Source: Dictyophora rubrovolvata (taxonomy: Eukaryota; Basidiomycota; Agaricomycetes; Phallales; Phallaceae). From it: a DNA stretch of 64,000 bases. Of the stretch, positions 33,291-45,079 are shown in pieces. A program made the translations under genes and the position numbers. The stretch covers positions 62,001 to 126,000 of the forward strand of contig CP114119.1 in assembly GCA_029959195.1 (NCBI GenBank), given 5' to 3'. The notes below the pieces were generated by a model. The model saw only the letters and a list, made by a program, of their open reading frames with translations, was not told the DNA's origin and did no database searches. Position 1 is the first letter of the stretch. Every line of letters starts with the position of its first letter.

Positions 33291-35297
33291 TTACACACAC
33301 CCATAATACTTCTCCCAATTGGGTCCCAAAGGCGAAGGTGGAAACCCCGGGTGTCTCATCCCACGGGTCGATAGCGCGCGATGGTATTGTGCAACAGCAA
33401 GCTTCCATTGAGACTTTTCTGATAGTGCGTACGATGAATATATTGGTTTGTGTTTGTGTTTTTTGAACATGGGCGATGACGATCGCAATGGTGGTCGGGA
33501 TAAGCCAGGCGGGAATAGTACTGAGTTTGTTGGCGACGATAATGACGTGAACGGAGGTGTGGATAAAGAGAGGGACGTTAAAGTGGATGGTGAGGTAGAC
33601 GGAGATCTCGACGTAGATGTGCCTCCAGATGTAGACGAAGAAAGAGATGGTTCAGGTTGTAAAGGTATCATGTTATTCCGACCGCGACCATTCCGTCGGG
33701 AATCCGAATGTAAGTCAAACGGATCATATAGATATATAACATCGGGATCGTACTCGTACTCTTTTCCAGAGTTCAGATCTTCTGCTTCCTCTACTTCTTC
33801 GCCATCGTCAACATTGCCAGAAAGAATTTCAAGACGCGGTGCTTCGGATAGCTCATCTTCGTTAGCCGAAACGTGACATATACCGTTGGTATTGTCGCTA
33901 CCGCCGTCGTCCTGAGGAGGAGACAACAGCGGAAAGGATGTCTCATATGGTCGTAGTCCATGCGCCGTACGCGGTCTAGATGTGAAATCAACGCCGTTGT
34001 TATCCTGAGAATCCGACCCTAGGGCACAGGGTAACGCTTCATCATCGGGTGGCGTTGATGTCGAGTGCTTATATGACCCAGTTGATGAATTGTCGTATTG
34101 TATGTGTGGAATCTGGTGTGACTGTTGTTGTTGTTGTTGAACATATTGGTTCATTCCCCAATTCGAACAGACCGGCGCAGAACCGTAACCAAGAAGAGGA
34201 AGAGGTATCGTATGGTGTGAAGAGGCTTCCGACGATGAAGGAAAAGAGTCTGAGGAAGAAGCTGATACTGATGCTGATGCTTGTACTGGTACTCGTATTG
34301 ATGGCGTCGGATCCGAACAGTCAGCGTTTGTGTCAAAGTCGACATCGGCATCATTATCAACCTCAGCCTCCGTGACCACCTCCATACCAGTATCCCCATC
34401 CGTACTACCAGTGCCAGTGCTCATGTCGGTATCCAAAAGCTCGATAAACCGTGGTCGCGGAGTTGGAGGTGGAAGGAACAGGAGTTCATCTTCGCTGTCG
34501 GAAGCGGAGGTCGATGGTTGAGGAGAAGACGGGATTATCATGTCAGTGAAAGCTTGTTCTACACTAGGTGAATGGGGGATTGCATGGTTCTGAGTTGCGG
34601 TTGGATTTGGGTCATTTGGATCCGGACGGGGCCACATTGTTATTGACGTTGTTCGTGCAGTTGTTAGAGCATCGTTAAAACACATTGCACCTTGGGTCAG
34701 GCTCGTATGCGTGAAATCGTCACCGACATCGACAGCGTTCGCTGCATTCGTATTCAAATCCAAGGCGTATGGTCGTTCCAATTGCAGAGAGTCCATTGTA
34801 TGATCCGCATCCTCTCGGTCGCTGATTGTTGAATAAGCCTCAGAGTCCCAGTCAACCAACGCCTCGTCAGCATCTGCACTGTCATCTTCATCGACTCCGT
34901 CATCATGGAGCTCAAAAGCACCGTCGTCATCGAAAGCCGACATTCCAATTCCTCCAGGACCAACACCGTCTCCCCCTTGTTTTCCGTTAGAACCAGAAGC
35001 ATCAACCCAACCATCATCATCAAGATTAAGATCCGACCTGTTTTCAATATGATCACTGAATAATAAGCTTTTGGACAGATTGTAGACCTCCAGAGCTCCG
35101 CCGCCTCCGTCTTTGATTCTGGCTTTGGCATTGCCCTGTCCCGATTCAGTAGTAGGAAGGCATGGTAAATCACGACCACTGTGTTCACAAAGGCAATGAA
35201 AGTGCGAATTCAAAGAATAAAGCCTTTGGATGAGCTGCGAAAGCAGTGGCGACAGCGGTGTTTTCTTATCGGGATTGTACCTGCGACGACTTGTCAT
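33291..35297 (-). CDS. Large acidic, Ser/Asp-rich protein of unknown function
   Basis: Single long frame, 668 residues from the ATG at 35297. The frame continues upstream to an ATG at 35615, but that part is His/Thr/Gln-rich and looks like a translated CA-rich leader. I therefore prefer MTSRRRYNPDKKTPLSPLLS as the start, followed by a short helix (LIQRLYSLNSHFHCLCEH). The middle is disordered, with many Asp/Ser blocks and a five-Gln run. The C-terminus is the most protein-like part: PIYSSYALSEKSQWKLAVAQ, YHRALSTRG and PPSPLGPNWEKYYG. That end looks conserved to me, but I cannot name the family. No enzyme motif or membrane span is present. Lack of introns over 2 kb is unusual for this window. 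Confidence 0.6.
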   Translation of the reverse strand: MTSRRRYNPDKKTPLSPLLSQLIQRLYSLNSHFHCLCEHSGRDLPCLPTTESGQGNAKARIKDGGGGALEVYNLSKSLLFSDHIENRSDLNLDDDGWVDASGSNGKQGGDGVGPGGIGMSAFDDDGAFELHDDGVDEDDSADADEALVDWDSEAYSTISDREDADHTMDSLQLERPYALDLNTNAANAVDVGDDFTHTSLTQGAMCFNDALTTARTTSITMWPRPDPNDPNPTATQNHAIPHSPSVEQAFTDMIIPSSPQPSTSASDSEDELLFLPPPTPRPRFIELLDTDMSTGTGSTDGDTGMEVVTEAEVDNDADVDFDTNADCSDPTPSIRVPVQASASVSASSSDSFPSSSEASSHHTIPLPLLGYGSAPVCSNWGMNQYVQQQQQQSHQIPHIQYDNSSTGSYKHSTSTPPDDEALPCALGSDSQDNNGVDFTSRPRTAHGLRPYETSFPLLSPPQDDGGSDNTNGICHVSANEDELSEAPRLEILSGNVDDGEEVEEAEDLNSGKEYEYDPDVIYLYDPFDLHSDSRRNGRGRNNMIPLQPEPSLSSSTSGGTSTSRSPSTSPSTLTSLSLSTPPFTSLSSPTNSVLFPPGLSRPPLRSSSPMFKKHKHKPIYSSYALSEKSQWKLAVAQYHRALSTRGMRHPGFPPSPLGPNWEKYYGCV

Positions 35298-36835
35298 CCA
35301 GGGTGCGCGTAGAGTGGTAGTAGTGGTGTACTGGGAGTGTGTAAGGTTCTGAGGAGTGTGTTGATTTGGGTGAGTGTGGGTGTGTTGTTGGGTGGGCAGC
35401 AATAATTGAGCGTTTTCCGGCTTGATTAGTAACTTTTGAGCAAATGGAAACCTTGATCGTAATCCCGTGCCCAACAACACCTTTTTTTGTTCACCAGGCT
35501 CGTCAGTAGCAGAATGGTGTTCCTGCAACTCCTGCAGTCCATGCACCTGCTCTTGTCCTCGACACCACGTCGCCGGACTGTGAATCGTCTCCGTCGTGGG
35601 ACTACATAAGAGCATCTGATCAAGAGATCAAACGATGAAGACACCGCTGTTGTGCTCGATAAAGCTTGTAGTTGAGTGTCTGTTGAACACACTTGGTGGC
35701 TGGTGATTGTCGATGGGCGATGGGCGATGGGTGATGAACACGGGTATGAGACGGAATGATGAAGGGTATAACTATGGCGTTCGTTCGGAGACGGAGAACG
35801 GGCCAATGTGACGAAAGATCTGAAATAAATATACGGCGAGAGGACGTTACGACGCTAAATACTAGTTAGCTCGCGTAAAGTCTAATATAATTCATAAAAA
35901 GAAACCCAACCTGGTAATACGCGGCGCCCCTTTGGAAGGAAAATCGGATGCGCGATGGGGCGGTACGATGTTTAGTTGTGCGTGTTATAGCCAGCAGCCA
36001 AGGCGAGAAGAGAGCCTGGGCCTGAGATAGAGAGAGAGAGACGTGGACGGGAAGTAGAGGAAGTCGAAGAAAGCTACTAAATAAACAGATGTGGCATTGT
36101 CCACTTTTTCTTCTACGGCAAGGGCCTTTACTTCCGAACGAGTCTTTGTGATTTCACCACACACAAGTGTTCAGTGGCATTTTTTTGGCGAAACAAACAA
36201 AAAATATAAAAACAGGCAGATTATGTAAGGTTTGATTGAGGCTACATTTTTGAGCTTTAAGGCTAGTTCCATGGCCCTCCAAAGTAAGAAAGCAAGTAAA
36301 TTTTTATTTCATTTTTCTGTATGATATGCCAAGTCATTTGCTAATAATGTCACTTGAATAAAAAGAACCAGAAAGAACCTTGAAGTAGGGCTGGATAATG
36401 GATCTATAACCGAACAAAAAAACGTTTATTCCTAATTGGCCATCTTTTCCACCCGGTCGCACAGCCTCTGGAAGAACAAAAGAAAAGGATATAACCATTC
36501 ATATAGCACACAGCCTGTTTGCCCTGCCGACAATCCCCAGGGGCTATTACGACAGCACTTTGATTTTGAAGAATGACAGCCCTGCGCGCGCGGTGTTGTG
36601 TCGTTTCCTATTACGTTACAGTCTCATTTGGATTCGAGCCTGGTTTATATCTAAATAGGAAGCGATCAACTTCAACAGGATAGCGATGAATCAATGACGT
36701 TTTTATACAATTCTGGTGTCTTGAGCGAATTCGAATGGCACGGGCGCGAGCGTATAAGTTACGCCCATTCAATTTTTGTTCGTTTGATAGATGATGCGAA
36801 TCTTTTTCATGATGACACTGAAAAAGGAGCTCAAA

Positions 36836-36865
36836 GCAAGGCAAGGCAAGGCAAGGCAAGGCAAG
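36836..36865 (+). repeat. (GCAAG)6 microsatellite
   Basis: Six perfect copies of GCAAG in tandem. It lies in the gene-poor region and codes nothing that I can support. Confidence 0.9.
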
Positions 36866-37319
36866 CCCAACAGAATGTTGGCGCGAGTCTGCGATAACTC
36901 AAGTGCGGAAATACTGTGAGAAAACAGCCCGTGTCGGATCCGGGGTATAATTTATATATGAGTTGGGAGATATATCCGACGTGCGAAGGTAGGTTTGTTC
37001 GCATGAGAAAGATCTAGTTTCACCAGATTGCCTGAGAACTCACGAAACCAAAGACAGTAACAAAAGGACACGTTTTAACTTAGAATTCAAACAGGACAAG
37101 ATTAGCGATCTTTTTACTAAGTGCCATCTCCCGCGCTGCGCTGTTATCGCGACGAAAGCTGTCAAATCTGTTTTCTCGAGGACAGGGTGGTCTCTGAATT
37201 TTGCGGTCCGTCTGTCGGTTGCTCTTTCTTTTCTAGGAAAACTACCAACTCAGAGCCAGCTCTAAAAATACAGGTCCACCCGCTCTTACTGGTACCTGGC
37301 CCTGAACGTACCAATCCGA

Positions 37320-37374
37320 GAGTCTTTAAAAGACTCAGTCCTATCCACAAGGACTGTTCAACATCCCGGATGTT
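37320..37374 (+). other. Three consecutive perfect stem-loops
   Basis: Within 55 bases the sequence folds into GAGTCTTT/AAAGACTC (37320-37336), CAGTCC...GGACTG with a nine-base loop (37336-37356), and AACATCC/GGATGTT (37360-37374). Three stems of six to seven pairs in a row are unlikely by chance in 3.7 kb of otherwise plain sequence. It could be part of a structured RNA or a protein-binding element. Confidence 0.45.
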
Positions 37375-39006
37375 TGGACTCTTACCTACTTAAAGATTAT
37401 TCGTTGGCGTCGCATTGATGCAGCCTCTGGCCCTCTGCTAGTACTCTGCTCACCTTCGTGGCAGTGACGTTGAACGTGGTTTTGGGCAGCTCCATTCCAC
37501 ACGAAAGTGAGTGTCATTCAAAATTTCTCTCATTACTTATGCATTGATGAAAGCAGTTTCGAGTTGACTATTACCCTCCAAACGAATCTAGTTTCATTTG
37601 GTTACCAATGCTGAATAATGGGCTGTAAACGCGAGAGTGAAACTGGTGGAAATAACAATATTGTAATGATTTTGTACTGTGTAAATACATGCTTTGCTTG
37701 TTGCAGTACAGTCGTCGTGGCAGTTTCGTTTGAGGGAAAGAAAAGTCGCTACGATATGAATTACCGTTTTATTTAGAGTGGTCTTTCGAAAAAAAAAACT
37801 GCAGATTGATTTGAGTGTATAATATCAACACATCAATCGCCCCACCTACCATGCTATCTTCGGCATTGGGGGTGCCTCTGAGGGAAAAATACTCTCCTCT
37901 GCGCCTTCGCCGAGTTGTTGCCAAGTTGCCGCTGCTCCTATTCCTCATCCTGAAATTATTTGTTTGACCTTTCGATTTTGCTGCCCCTATCTAGACTATA
38001 AGTATACCTGCCTCATATTCTATACTGCATACTGAGAGAGCACGAAGCTGCTGCAGTCAAGCCTAAGAGTATTAGTATTGGAGGAGGCAGCTAGAATTGC
38101 GACAGGGCATTACCAAGTTAATTGGATATTTGTAATGCCATTGACATCAGATTGCGCTTCTCGTTGAGCAACTCAGCGATAACTCCAAATTCCTTCAGAT
38201 GTGTCTAATAATTGCGATTCAGCTCTTGGACTCACGGAACACAGTTTTAGAGGCCTTAAAATGTCATGAAGCGAAATATCTGGTTGGATGAATTTCCTGA
38301 AAAATTGAAGACACACTACATGTATTGCTTTGAATGCTCTCAGATTTTTTCAGTCACACATTACTGATAATATATCTCATCCTACAAGCACACTCTCTCG
38401 ATGAGGACATGTTCAATTGCCATGCAAACCCACACAAATGTGGCGGCAGAAAGAAGGATTGTTCACACCCCCACATAGATGTCACGCGATAAGCTTTAGT
38501 TTCTTCTTACCATTAGTAAAAGACATGATTCAACGTCAAACGGGAGTTATCAAGATGATTTGAGAGTATAGCAACAGAGGTTCCGAGTACTAAAGTCCTT
38601 GTTTAGACGAAAATCAATGATGCGCGACGCTTGTAGTCTAGGCGGGATGACTCTGAATCCTCCACTTGACAAGTTTCGACGGAACCGTCGTGCTGAAGTC
38701 ATCACTGACTCGAAGTCCTGGAAATAAGAGCAGCAACTGAATCATTTTCTGGCTAGTCTGAGTATGGTTATAACCTCCCAAATGCCAGTTAGCTTCAGAT
38801 CATTTTAGTAGGATTATTAACCAAACCTGCTTTATTTAATCGAAGCGAAACTCACAGAGAAAATTTGATCGGATGGTCAAGACGATTTTATTTTTGGGAA
38901 GAGACAAGAAGCCACAGGAAGGAAAAACACGAACGAACAGAGGATCGGAGTAAAAGTCTGGACGCACAGGGCGCGCGGCCATTAGACTTACATATTTACA
39001 TGATTC

Positions 39007-39021
39007 CACACACACACACAC
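39007..39021 (+). repeat. (CA)7 microsatellite
   Basis: A perfect dinucleotide run just past the stop codon of the carboxylesterase, so in its 3' UTR. Confidence 0.9.
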
Positions 39022-39034
39022 TTCAATAGCAAAA

Positions 39035-41188
39035 TCATCGAGGTAAAGTATCAATCAGTCCACATGCTCGATCAACAATGGAAGCATTGACAAGTTGCAC
39101 GACATTATTGAATTCAACGTCAATCCCAAACCCGAGGTTGGCAATTTGGGGATTGGAAGGCGTATAAGTAACCCAATTTGGAGCAGGTGGCTGATTAGGT
39201 TCCTTCGCGAAGTTTGCCTGATAGTGAAATTGTTGTTCAGATATTTGTTAGAACAATTGTAAACGGGCTTACCCAAACCGTTTGTAAAGTTTTTGAAAGG
39301 GTTAATTCTGTGGCGTTCGTCGTATTGAAAACATTTCCAAACACCAGTGGGACTAAAAGACGAGTTATTTCGGATTAACTTGGGTGAAGACATACTTACG
39401 TTCCGCGCCTTCAGGAGCTCCCGCGTTGGGAAAGAATTGGAATTGAGGGAAAATGCCTCCATATACAAAACGATACACAGCGGAAAGGTTTTTTCCCGAA
39501 TATATGTTTGAGAACATGGCATCGGGACTGAAAAAGTGTTTCAGCATGGGGAAAAGATTACTCGGAACGCATGCGTTTACCATCTGTATTGAAAATCTGT
39601 AGCCAAAGCTATAATCGCTTCAGCGTCATTCGGGAAAAGCTCTGGAACGGCGTATAGTTCCCGCAATTCATCAATTGGAAATGCATTGAAAGGAGGTTGA
39701 GCCACAAAATCTGTGAAGTTGTCTAATCCGATTGTTAAAAAAGATGCGCCTTGGGCATTATCGCCTATCATGACGGGAACATGGGCGACCTTGCCACTTT
39801 CAAGGAGTTCTGTTGGGTGATCTGGAAACGTTACTCTACGACAGCAGAGATTTAAGGTTAATTATGTGTAATAACACTTTGACACGTACCCTCCATCAGA
39901 TTGTGGTTGGAAGCTCAGTGAATTATCCAACACAAAACTACAGTTATTAGACGTTTAGCGAAGCGAAATCAAGAATTTCCCGGAGCCAACTTCACTTTTC
40001 AATCGTTTCCGCAGGAAGCTTTCTCAAGCATTCCAACTGTTGAATGCCTTCGACACTGGAACAATCTAGACCTTCTGCAAGCATATTCCACATGGCAAGA
40101 CTTGCGTTAACATCGGAGGACTGCGAGCTATCCAAAGCATCGTTTACACCTGATTGCAGAATAATGGAATGGAATGGAGTATGCTGGGAAAATTTCTCGA
40201 GAAGAAGCGCAACGCTGGCAGAACCAGCAGATAGACCGAATAGCGTGATCTGACATAAATTTTAGAACAGTTTGAAAACGTCAATAAGTCAATTTTTTTT
40301 TTACTTTGTTTGAATCTCCACCAAACTTCGCAATATTACTAAATCATCGGTTAGCAGCAACGCAAAATTGGCATTGACAAAGACGCACTCGATTGTCCAT
40401 CTCAAGGCCAATTGTTGGTCAAGTAATCCAAGATTTTTTTGTTGAGGAGGTAAATCGGGAGAACTGTTTAAACTTATTTGAGAACAAGACGGAGACGTCG
40501 ACATTTAAGAAACAGAAAACCTACTTGGGAAACCCGAATACGTTTGTACGCTGACCAGGGAATTAATTAGTCAGATGTTTTCTCTCAGTTTATCAACAAC
40601 CACGTACGTAATTAAAAGAGACCAAAACAACGTCCTGATTGTGTGCGAAAGACGTTCCATCGTAAAAGAACGTCCCCGAACCACCGAATTGAAACCCTCC
40701 TCCTGTTTTTGGAATCGGATTAGGAAAGAAAAGGAGGCTGTCGAGGATTGAGTAACCATACCAAATATCCAAAATAGAACGGCTTTAGGAGCTTGATTTA
40801 GTTTAACAACCGGAGCCCATACATTGATCGTAAGACAATCTTCACTTTCGGGAAGCGGCGGAGTATTATAAAAAACCTGACTGGGGTCTGTTGCAGCCTC
40901 AGACTTGTTCAGAAGTTGGATACAGGCTGAGCCCAGACTACTAGCATCAAAAACATGAGACCATTTGTTTAAAGTCGGAGGGGTCCAACGTAAAGGGCCC
41001 GTTGGTGGGACTGCGAACGGGATGCCTTTCCAAGCCAGGACATCCGAGGATACTTGCGTTCCTGAAACTGGCCCTGTAGTTGTATATACAACAGGATTGG
41101 ATATTGTAGGAAAGGCAACAATAGGAGGAAAGTTGAGAAGACGCAGAAGAAAAGCTGAAGTGGAAAGAATAGGGAGTAAACGGAGCAT
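39035..41188 (-). CDS. Secreted type-B carboxylesterase/lipase-like protein with altered catalytic triad
   Basis: Alpha/beta-hydrolase of the carboxylesterase type-B family, in about ten exons from 41188 to the stop at 39035-39037. The N-terminus is a signal peptide (MLRLLPILSTSAFLLRLL). Family blocks follow in order: GPVSGTQVSSDVLAWKGIPF, PPLPESEDCLTINVW (containing the usual EDCL), the oxyanion loop FGGGFQFGGSGTF, SFNYRTNVFGFP, NIAKFGGDSNKITLFGLSAG with the nucleophile Ser at codon 40229-40231, and LPLVFGN near the end. The residues that should complete the triad differ: the position of the usual Glu is Gln (39751-39753, IGDNAQGASF) and the usual His is Glu (39410-39412, APEGAELP). It may therefore be a non-catalytic or otherwise changed member. 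No frameshift is visible and splice phases agree, so it looks expressed rather than dead. Confidence 0.85.
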
Positions 41189-41252
41189 ACTTTATCAGAT
41201 AATTTGCTACGTAGAAGCTGGAGGATTTTATACAAGTGAAATGTATTGATGA

Positions 41253-41350
41253 TGCTTGGGAAAAGTATGCGGACTGCGCCTTCAAGGACGTCGGTGCTTG
41301 GGAAAGGTATGCAGACTGCGCCTTCAGCTTCAAGCTTCAAGGACGTCTGT
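41253..41350. repeat. Tandem duplication upstream of the carboxylesterase
   Basis: A unit beginning TGCTTGGGAAA and ending AAGGACGTC is present twice (about 41253-41294 and 41295-41347), with a few substitutions and a short insertion in the second copy. It starts 64 bp before the start codon, so in the proximal promoter or 5' UTR. Confidence 0.8.
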
Positions 41351-44300
41351 AGCAGGACCGCAGTTTCTTAGATGTCATATCATTATCATCAAGGCTGTCT
41401 GACAGTATGCCCGCAGATCCATTAGGCAATATCTGGAGACATTAATCATTGGCTTAATGAGATATCATTCGTGAGATAAGTGCTCACGAGTGTCTAGGAA
41501 GCTGTCCTACGTCTCCCCCAGCAAAGTTTAGGCGCTCGATACTAAATCGAGTAACCAAATTTCCGCGCATGTCGTCAACCAATGAGACGTATCCGAGGCT
41601 CTTCTCGCTCTACGATCACCCTCTAATTATACGTTATATGGACGGTAGATCAGATGAACGGTGTGGTCTGATAAATCAGTGGGATATGTGAAATTATCTC
41701 TTCAAGACTGTCTTAAATTCGATCCCCCGTGCGCTCATGTTTTTTTCCCGTCGCAAGAAGGTGAATAAGTTATTCAGTTAAAGCTTCTCTTGGGAAATTT
41801 AGACCACTTGAGTCAAAATCTCTCATCTTCATGATTTTAGTGTTTGAAGTCCTTGATCTCTAGCCGGAGGAGGTTCCCTGTAAGTACAGGGTCTTGTGCC
41901 AGCTTGTACTTGGTGTCAAGAGCTCCAAAAATAGGCGGTCTGAAATTTAAACGCTTCACTTGTGGTTGCTTCAAAACTTCCTTCCCTTCTTTGTTATATT
42001 CCCATAAAATACTTCCTCATTATTTACATTGAACTTTGCATGCACTTTTTCTTAAAAAAAGTTTAATCTTGCTGTTCGCGAACTATGGCCCTTGGGGGAG
42101 ACGTTGATACGTAAGTCTGAATCATGATGCAGATGTTTCGTGGCTTGCTCATTTGTTCTTGTACTAGTTCGTCTTTCCATAAAGATCTATTTTGCAAAAG
42201 TAGCTCCATAACTCGAGCTGCAGATATATCAGAGAGGAAAAATTCCAAAAAAATTGAGAGACCGACAAGAAGCCGGACGGCGAACTCCCATGCAAGTCCG
42301 TGCACGCAGCCACCGCTCTTGGCCCCTCGGCATATTCAACAAAGTAGAGACGGTAATCATATAAATATTCTCAATCAACCAATCACTCACTTCTGGGTAT
42401 GCATATGTAAGAGCGTAATACTAAGCCTTGTATTATAAACCTTGTCTCCTTTTGCCTCCTTATTGAATTTAATCCGCCCCATCAAGCTGTCCATAATCTA
42501 ACAGCATACCTCGTGTAGTAAGTCATTTTATATACAGACTATGGCTAAATGGGAATAACAGATTGATATAGAACGTCTTTAGGGCCCTAGAAAGGTTAAT
42601 CGGAACCATCCGCCTTTTGCATTTATGTAAATTGCCCGAGAATACTGCGAGCGATAATGAAACGCCCTCTTCTCATTTTTCCTATTGAAAAAGAATACCC
42701 TTATTGTCCCCCATTGACAACAACACTTTGTCTTCTTTATCTCATCGTCCTAAATTGGGAGAGAACGTCAAAGAACCGGATCAAATACAGATGTTTTCGA
42801 AGGTAACTCTTAATTTCTGTTATGATATTTTCAATGGAAAAGAAAAAGGCTAATAATAACACCAGCTAGTCTTCTGTTGATCAAAAAAAAAATTCCCGAG
42901 ATCTTCAATCTTCTGAGCCTATTGGAGAGCGGCGATTGGTTCAAGAACACGACAATGACCCTCAAACTTGACAACCGACAGACTTTCAATTTACATTGAT
43001 GTGCTGTCGGAAGTGAAGATCTAGAACGACTTTAAACGGGAATTCGAAGGCATTGTCGTGTTATTAGGATCAGCATGGAAGAATTCTGCGACGCGTCATC
43101 TCTAATAACATGCGCGGTCTCGAGCTTAATTCGCCGACTTAGAAGAGTGGCGTTTTTAGGGAACATCAATAGTATATGTATAAACGAGGAACACCACATC
43201 CATATTCTGTTGCTCAACGTCGTTTTCCTTGTTGCGTGCAGTAAAAACACCGCTCAACAGATCGGTGTATAACTTGTTGAGCGTCTGCTTCCCAAGTCTT
43301 GCGAAAAAAAAGGGTCGATATCAATTCTTTCGGAACGAATATAAAGTATTGTGGTAATAACTACCTGGATACAACCTGGATCTTTACAATTTTCACCTGC
43401 TTCGTCTTTGTGGATATGACGGTCGCTGTAAATGCAGTTTGGACGCAAGCAGTCAATGTTACCGACTGTTGTTGTCTTCTGGAAGTGCTTGAAAGTGAAT
43501 CTTTCAGAGGGAGAGAGAAAGAAAAAATTGTGGGGGGAAATACATTACAACCCAGGAAATGAGTTCCTCGTCTATAATACCGTAAGGTATGTCAACCGAT
43601 GAAAGCGAAGTCAGTCAACTTGAGGAAAGGGACATACACTATGGGACGGCACATTGCAATAAAACTCCCGAAGGACGTAATGGTAGTAAAACTTGAATTC
43701 TCCAATATTTATACAGGAGTCTTAGGTAGCACATTGGAAAGAAGATCTGGCTTTGAAACATTACTCCGATCCTTCTGGATGAAGCAATGAGTCAGATACC
43801 TGGACCCTTTCGGTGGCCGTCTGCGCGTCTGCCTCACTTAGCTGGCAGTGCTAGAGGAAAAAAGTACAGATTTCTCAAACTTAGACAAGAATAGTCTAAT
43901 CTTTATTGTGGTGGACCATCGGCTTGCCGACGCACCTGCGCGATTCATCGGCTTTTTTTTGATTATCTAGTGAGAAAAAAGAGTGGCTCGGCCACGGAGT
44001 TGTAGAATAACCGGAGGTAGGGAACTGGAAATTCACCGCCTTTTGCAACCAAAACCTTGTACCATCATCGTGTGGAGATGTCGAATTGTGTCGTTATAAG
44101 CGCAATCGCCAAGATTTGAAGCAATTGAGCTCCCGTCACCCCCTTTCGAATTATACAAGAAGAGTGGTCCATTGATTGATATTTGTTACCAGCCATAGAA
44201 TTTGTAAGACCTTTGTGTCCTCAAGTGAGTAGCGGACGGGGCCTAAAATTCGGTGTTATGTCCGTTATCTCTGACCATGCTGCAATCACAAGTCACGCGG

Positions 44301-45079
44301 TGCCCTTGCATGAGACAGTGACCGTATATGTTAGTCCAATCTCCCGAGTAAAAATGGAAAGTAAAGTTGGGTGGGTTCCTGAACCTCTTACAATTCAAAG
44401 AGTCGCACAAACTTAATACTTATTAATTTTGGCTCCATCTCGTGCTCAGCGGTTGTGGTAGGTGGTACTAGGCTTGATAAAATGAGATGGGGTTGCCTGA
44501 ATCTCCTCGTGTCATTTGATTTTTGATTGGAATGCATCCGCGAATGCTTAGAAATCCGCGGTCGCGATTGTAATACATTCAAGAATTAGGGGTGTGTTGA
44601 ATTTTAGGGGGATTTTGCTCATTCGTCGCTCGCCAGCCAGTGATTGAACCATACTGGGAATGTTGAAATAAAGCCAGGTTGAAGAGATGTCAATCTGAGA
44701 AAAGGGGAGGGCTTTTTATTGATTCAATCATTTTCAATAGGAACACAAGGTACTGACTACTAGGAACAACTCAAAGTGAAGATCGGTTTTACCATGGACC
44801 TATACCAAATATCACGAGACCAGATTTCTGTGAATACATAAAGGGAAAAGCGTCCCTCAAAGGATGCCGCCTCCCCACATCTCACGCTTACATGAAATTT
44901 AGATTAACCTTTGATTGATGTTCAAGAGTATATGATATACACATAGTAGGCACGGTGGGTCTATCGTACACCCAATAATATATGATATGGAATAGAAGCT
45001 GACAATTCAATGAAAGGAATTCATAATGATGAGGAACGTACAAGGGACGGATGAATTCCACCCTCATCTTTCAGATCGC
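41351..45079. other. Gene-poor region of about 3.7 kb
   Basis: Upstream of the carboxylesterase and downstream of the SFT2 gene. Short frames on both strands (for example 42124-42438 and 43299-43562) have no start context, introns or family motif that I could support. I see no transposon ends. Nothing is annotated. Confidence 0.4.

Larger units (their letters stand above)
35298..39034. other. Gene-poor region of about 3.7 kb
   Basis: No frame here has a family match or convincing exon structure. It includes the leader of the acidic unknown gene (to about 35820), a GA-rich patch (36020-36070), a GCAAG pentanucleotide array (36836-36865), three adjacent stem-loops (37320-37374), and the 3' flank of the carboxylesterase. 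A 38-codon frame from 37852 (hydrophobic C-terminal half) is too short to support. A non-coding RNA gene is possible. Confidence 0.4.

Noticed and set aside
34040-34400. Plus-strand frames opposite the acidic unknown gene
   Set aside because: They are antisense shadows of Asp/Ser-rich codons and have no independent support.
35298-35615. N-terminal extension of the acidic unknown protein
   Set aside because: His/Thr/Gln-rich translation of a CA-repeat leader; the ATG at 35297 gives a more protein-like start.
37852-37968. Short frame with a hydrophobic end, possible small peptide
   Set aside because: 38 codons only, no signal-peptide cleavage pattern, no supporting motif.
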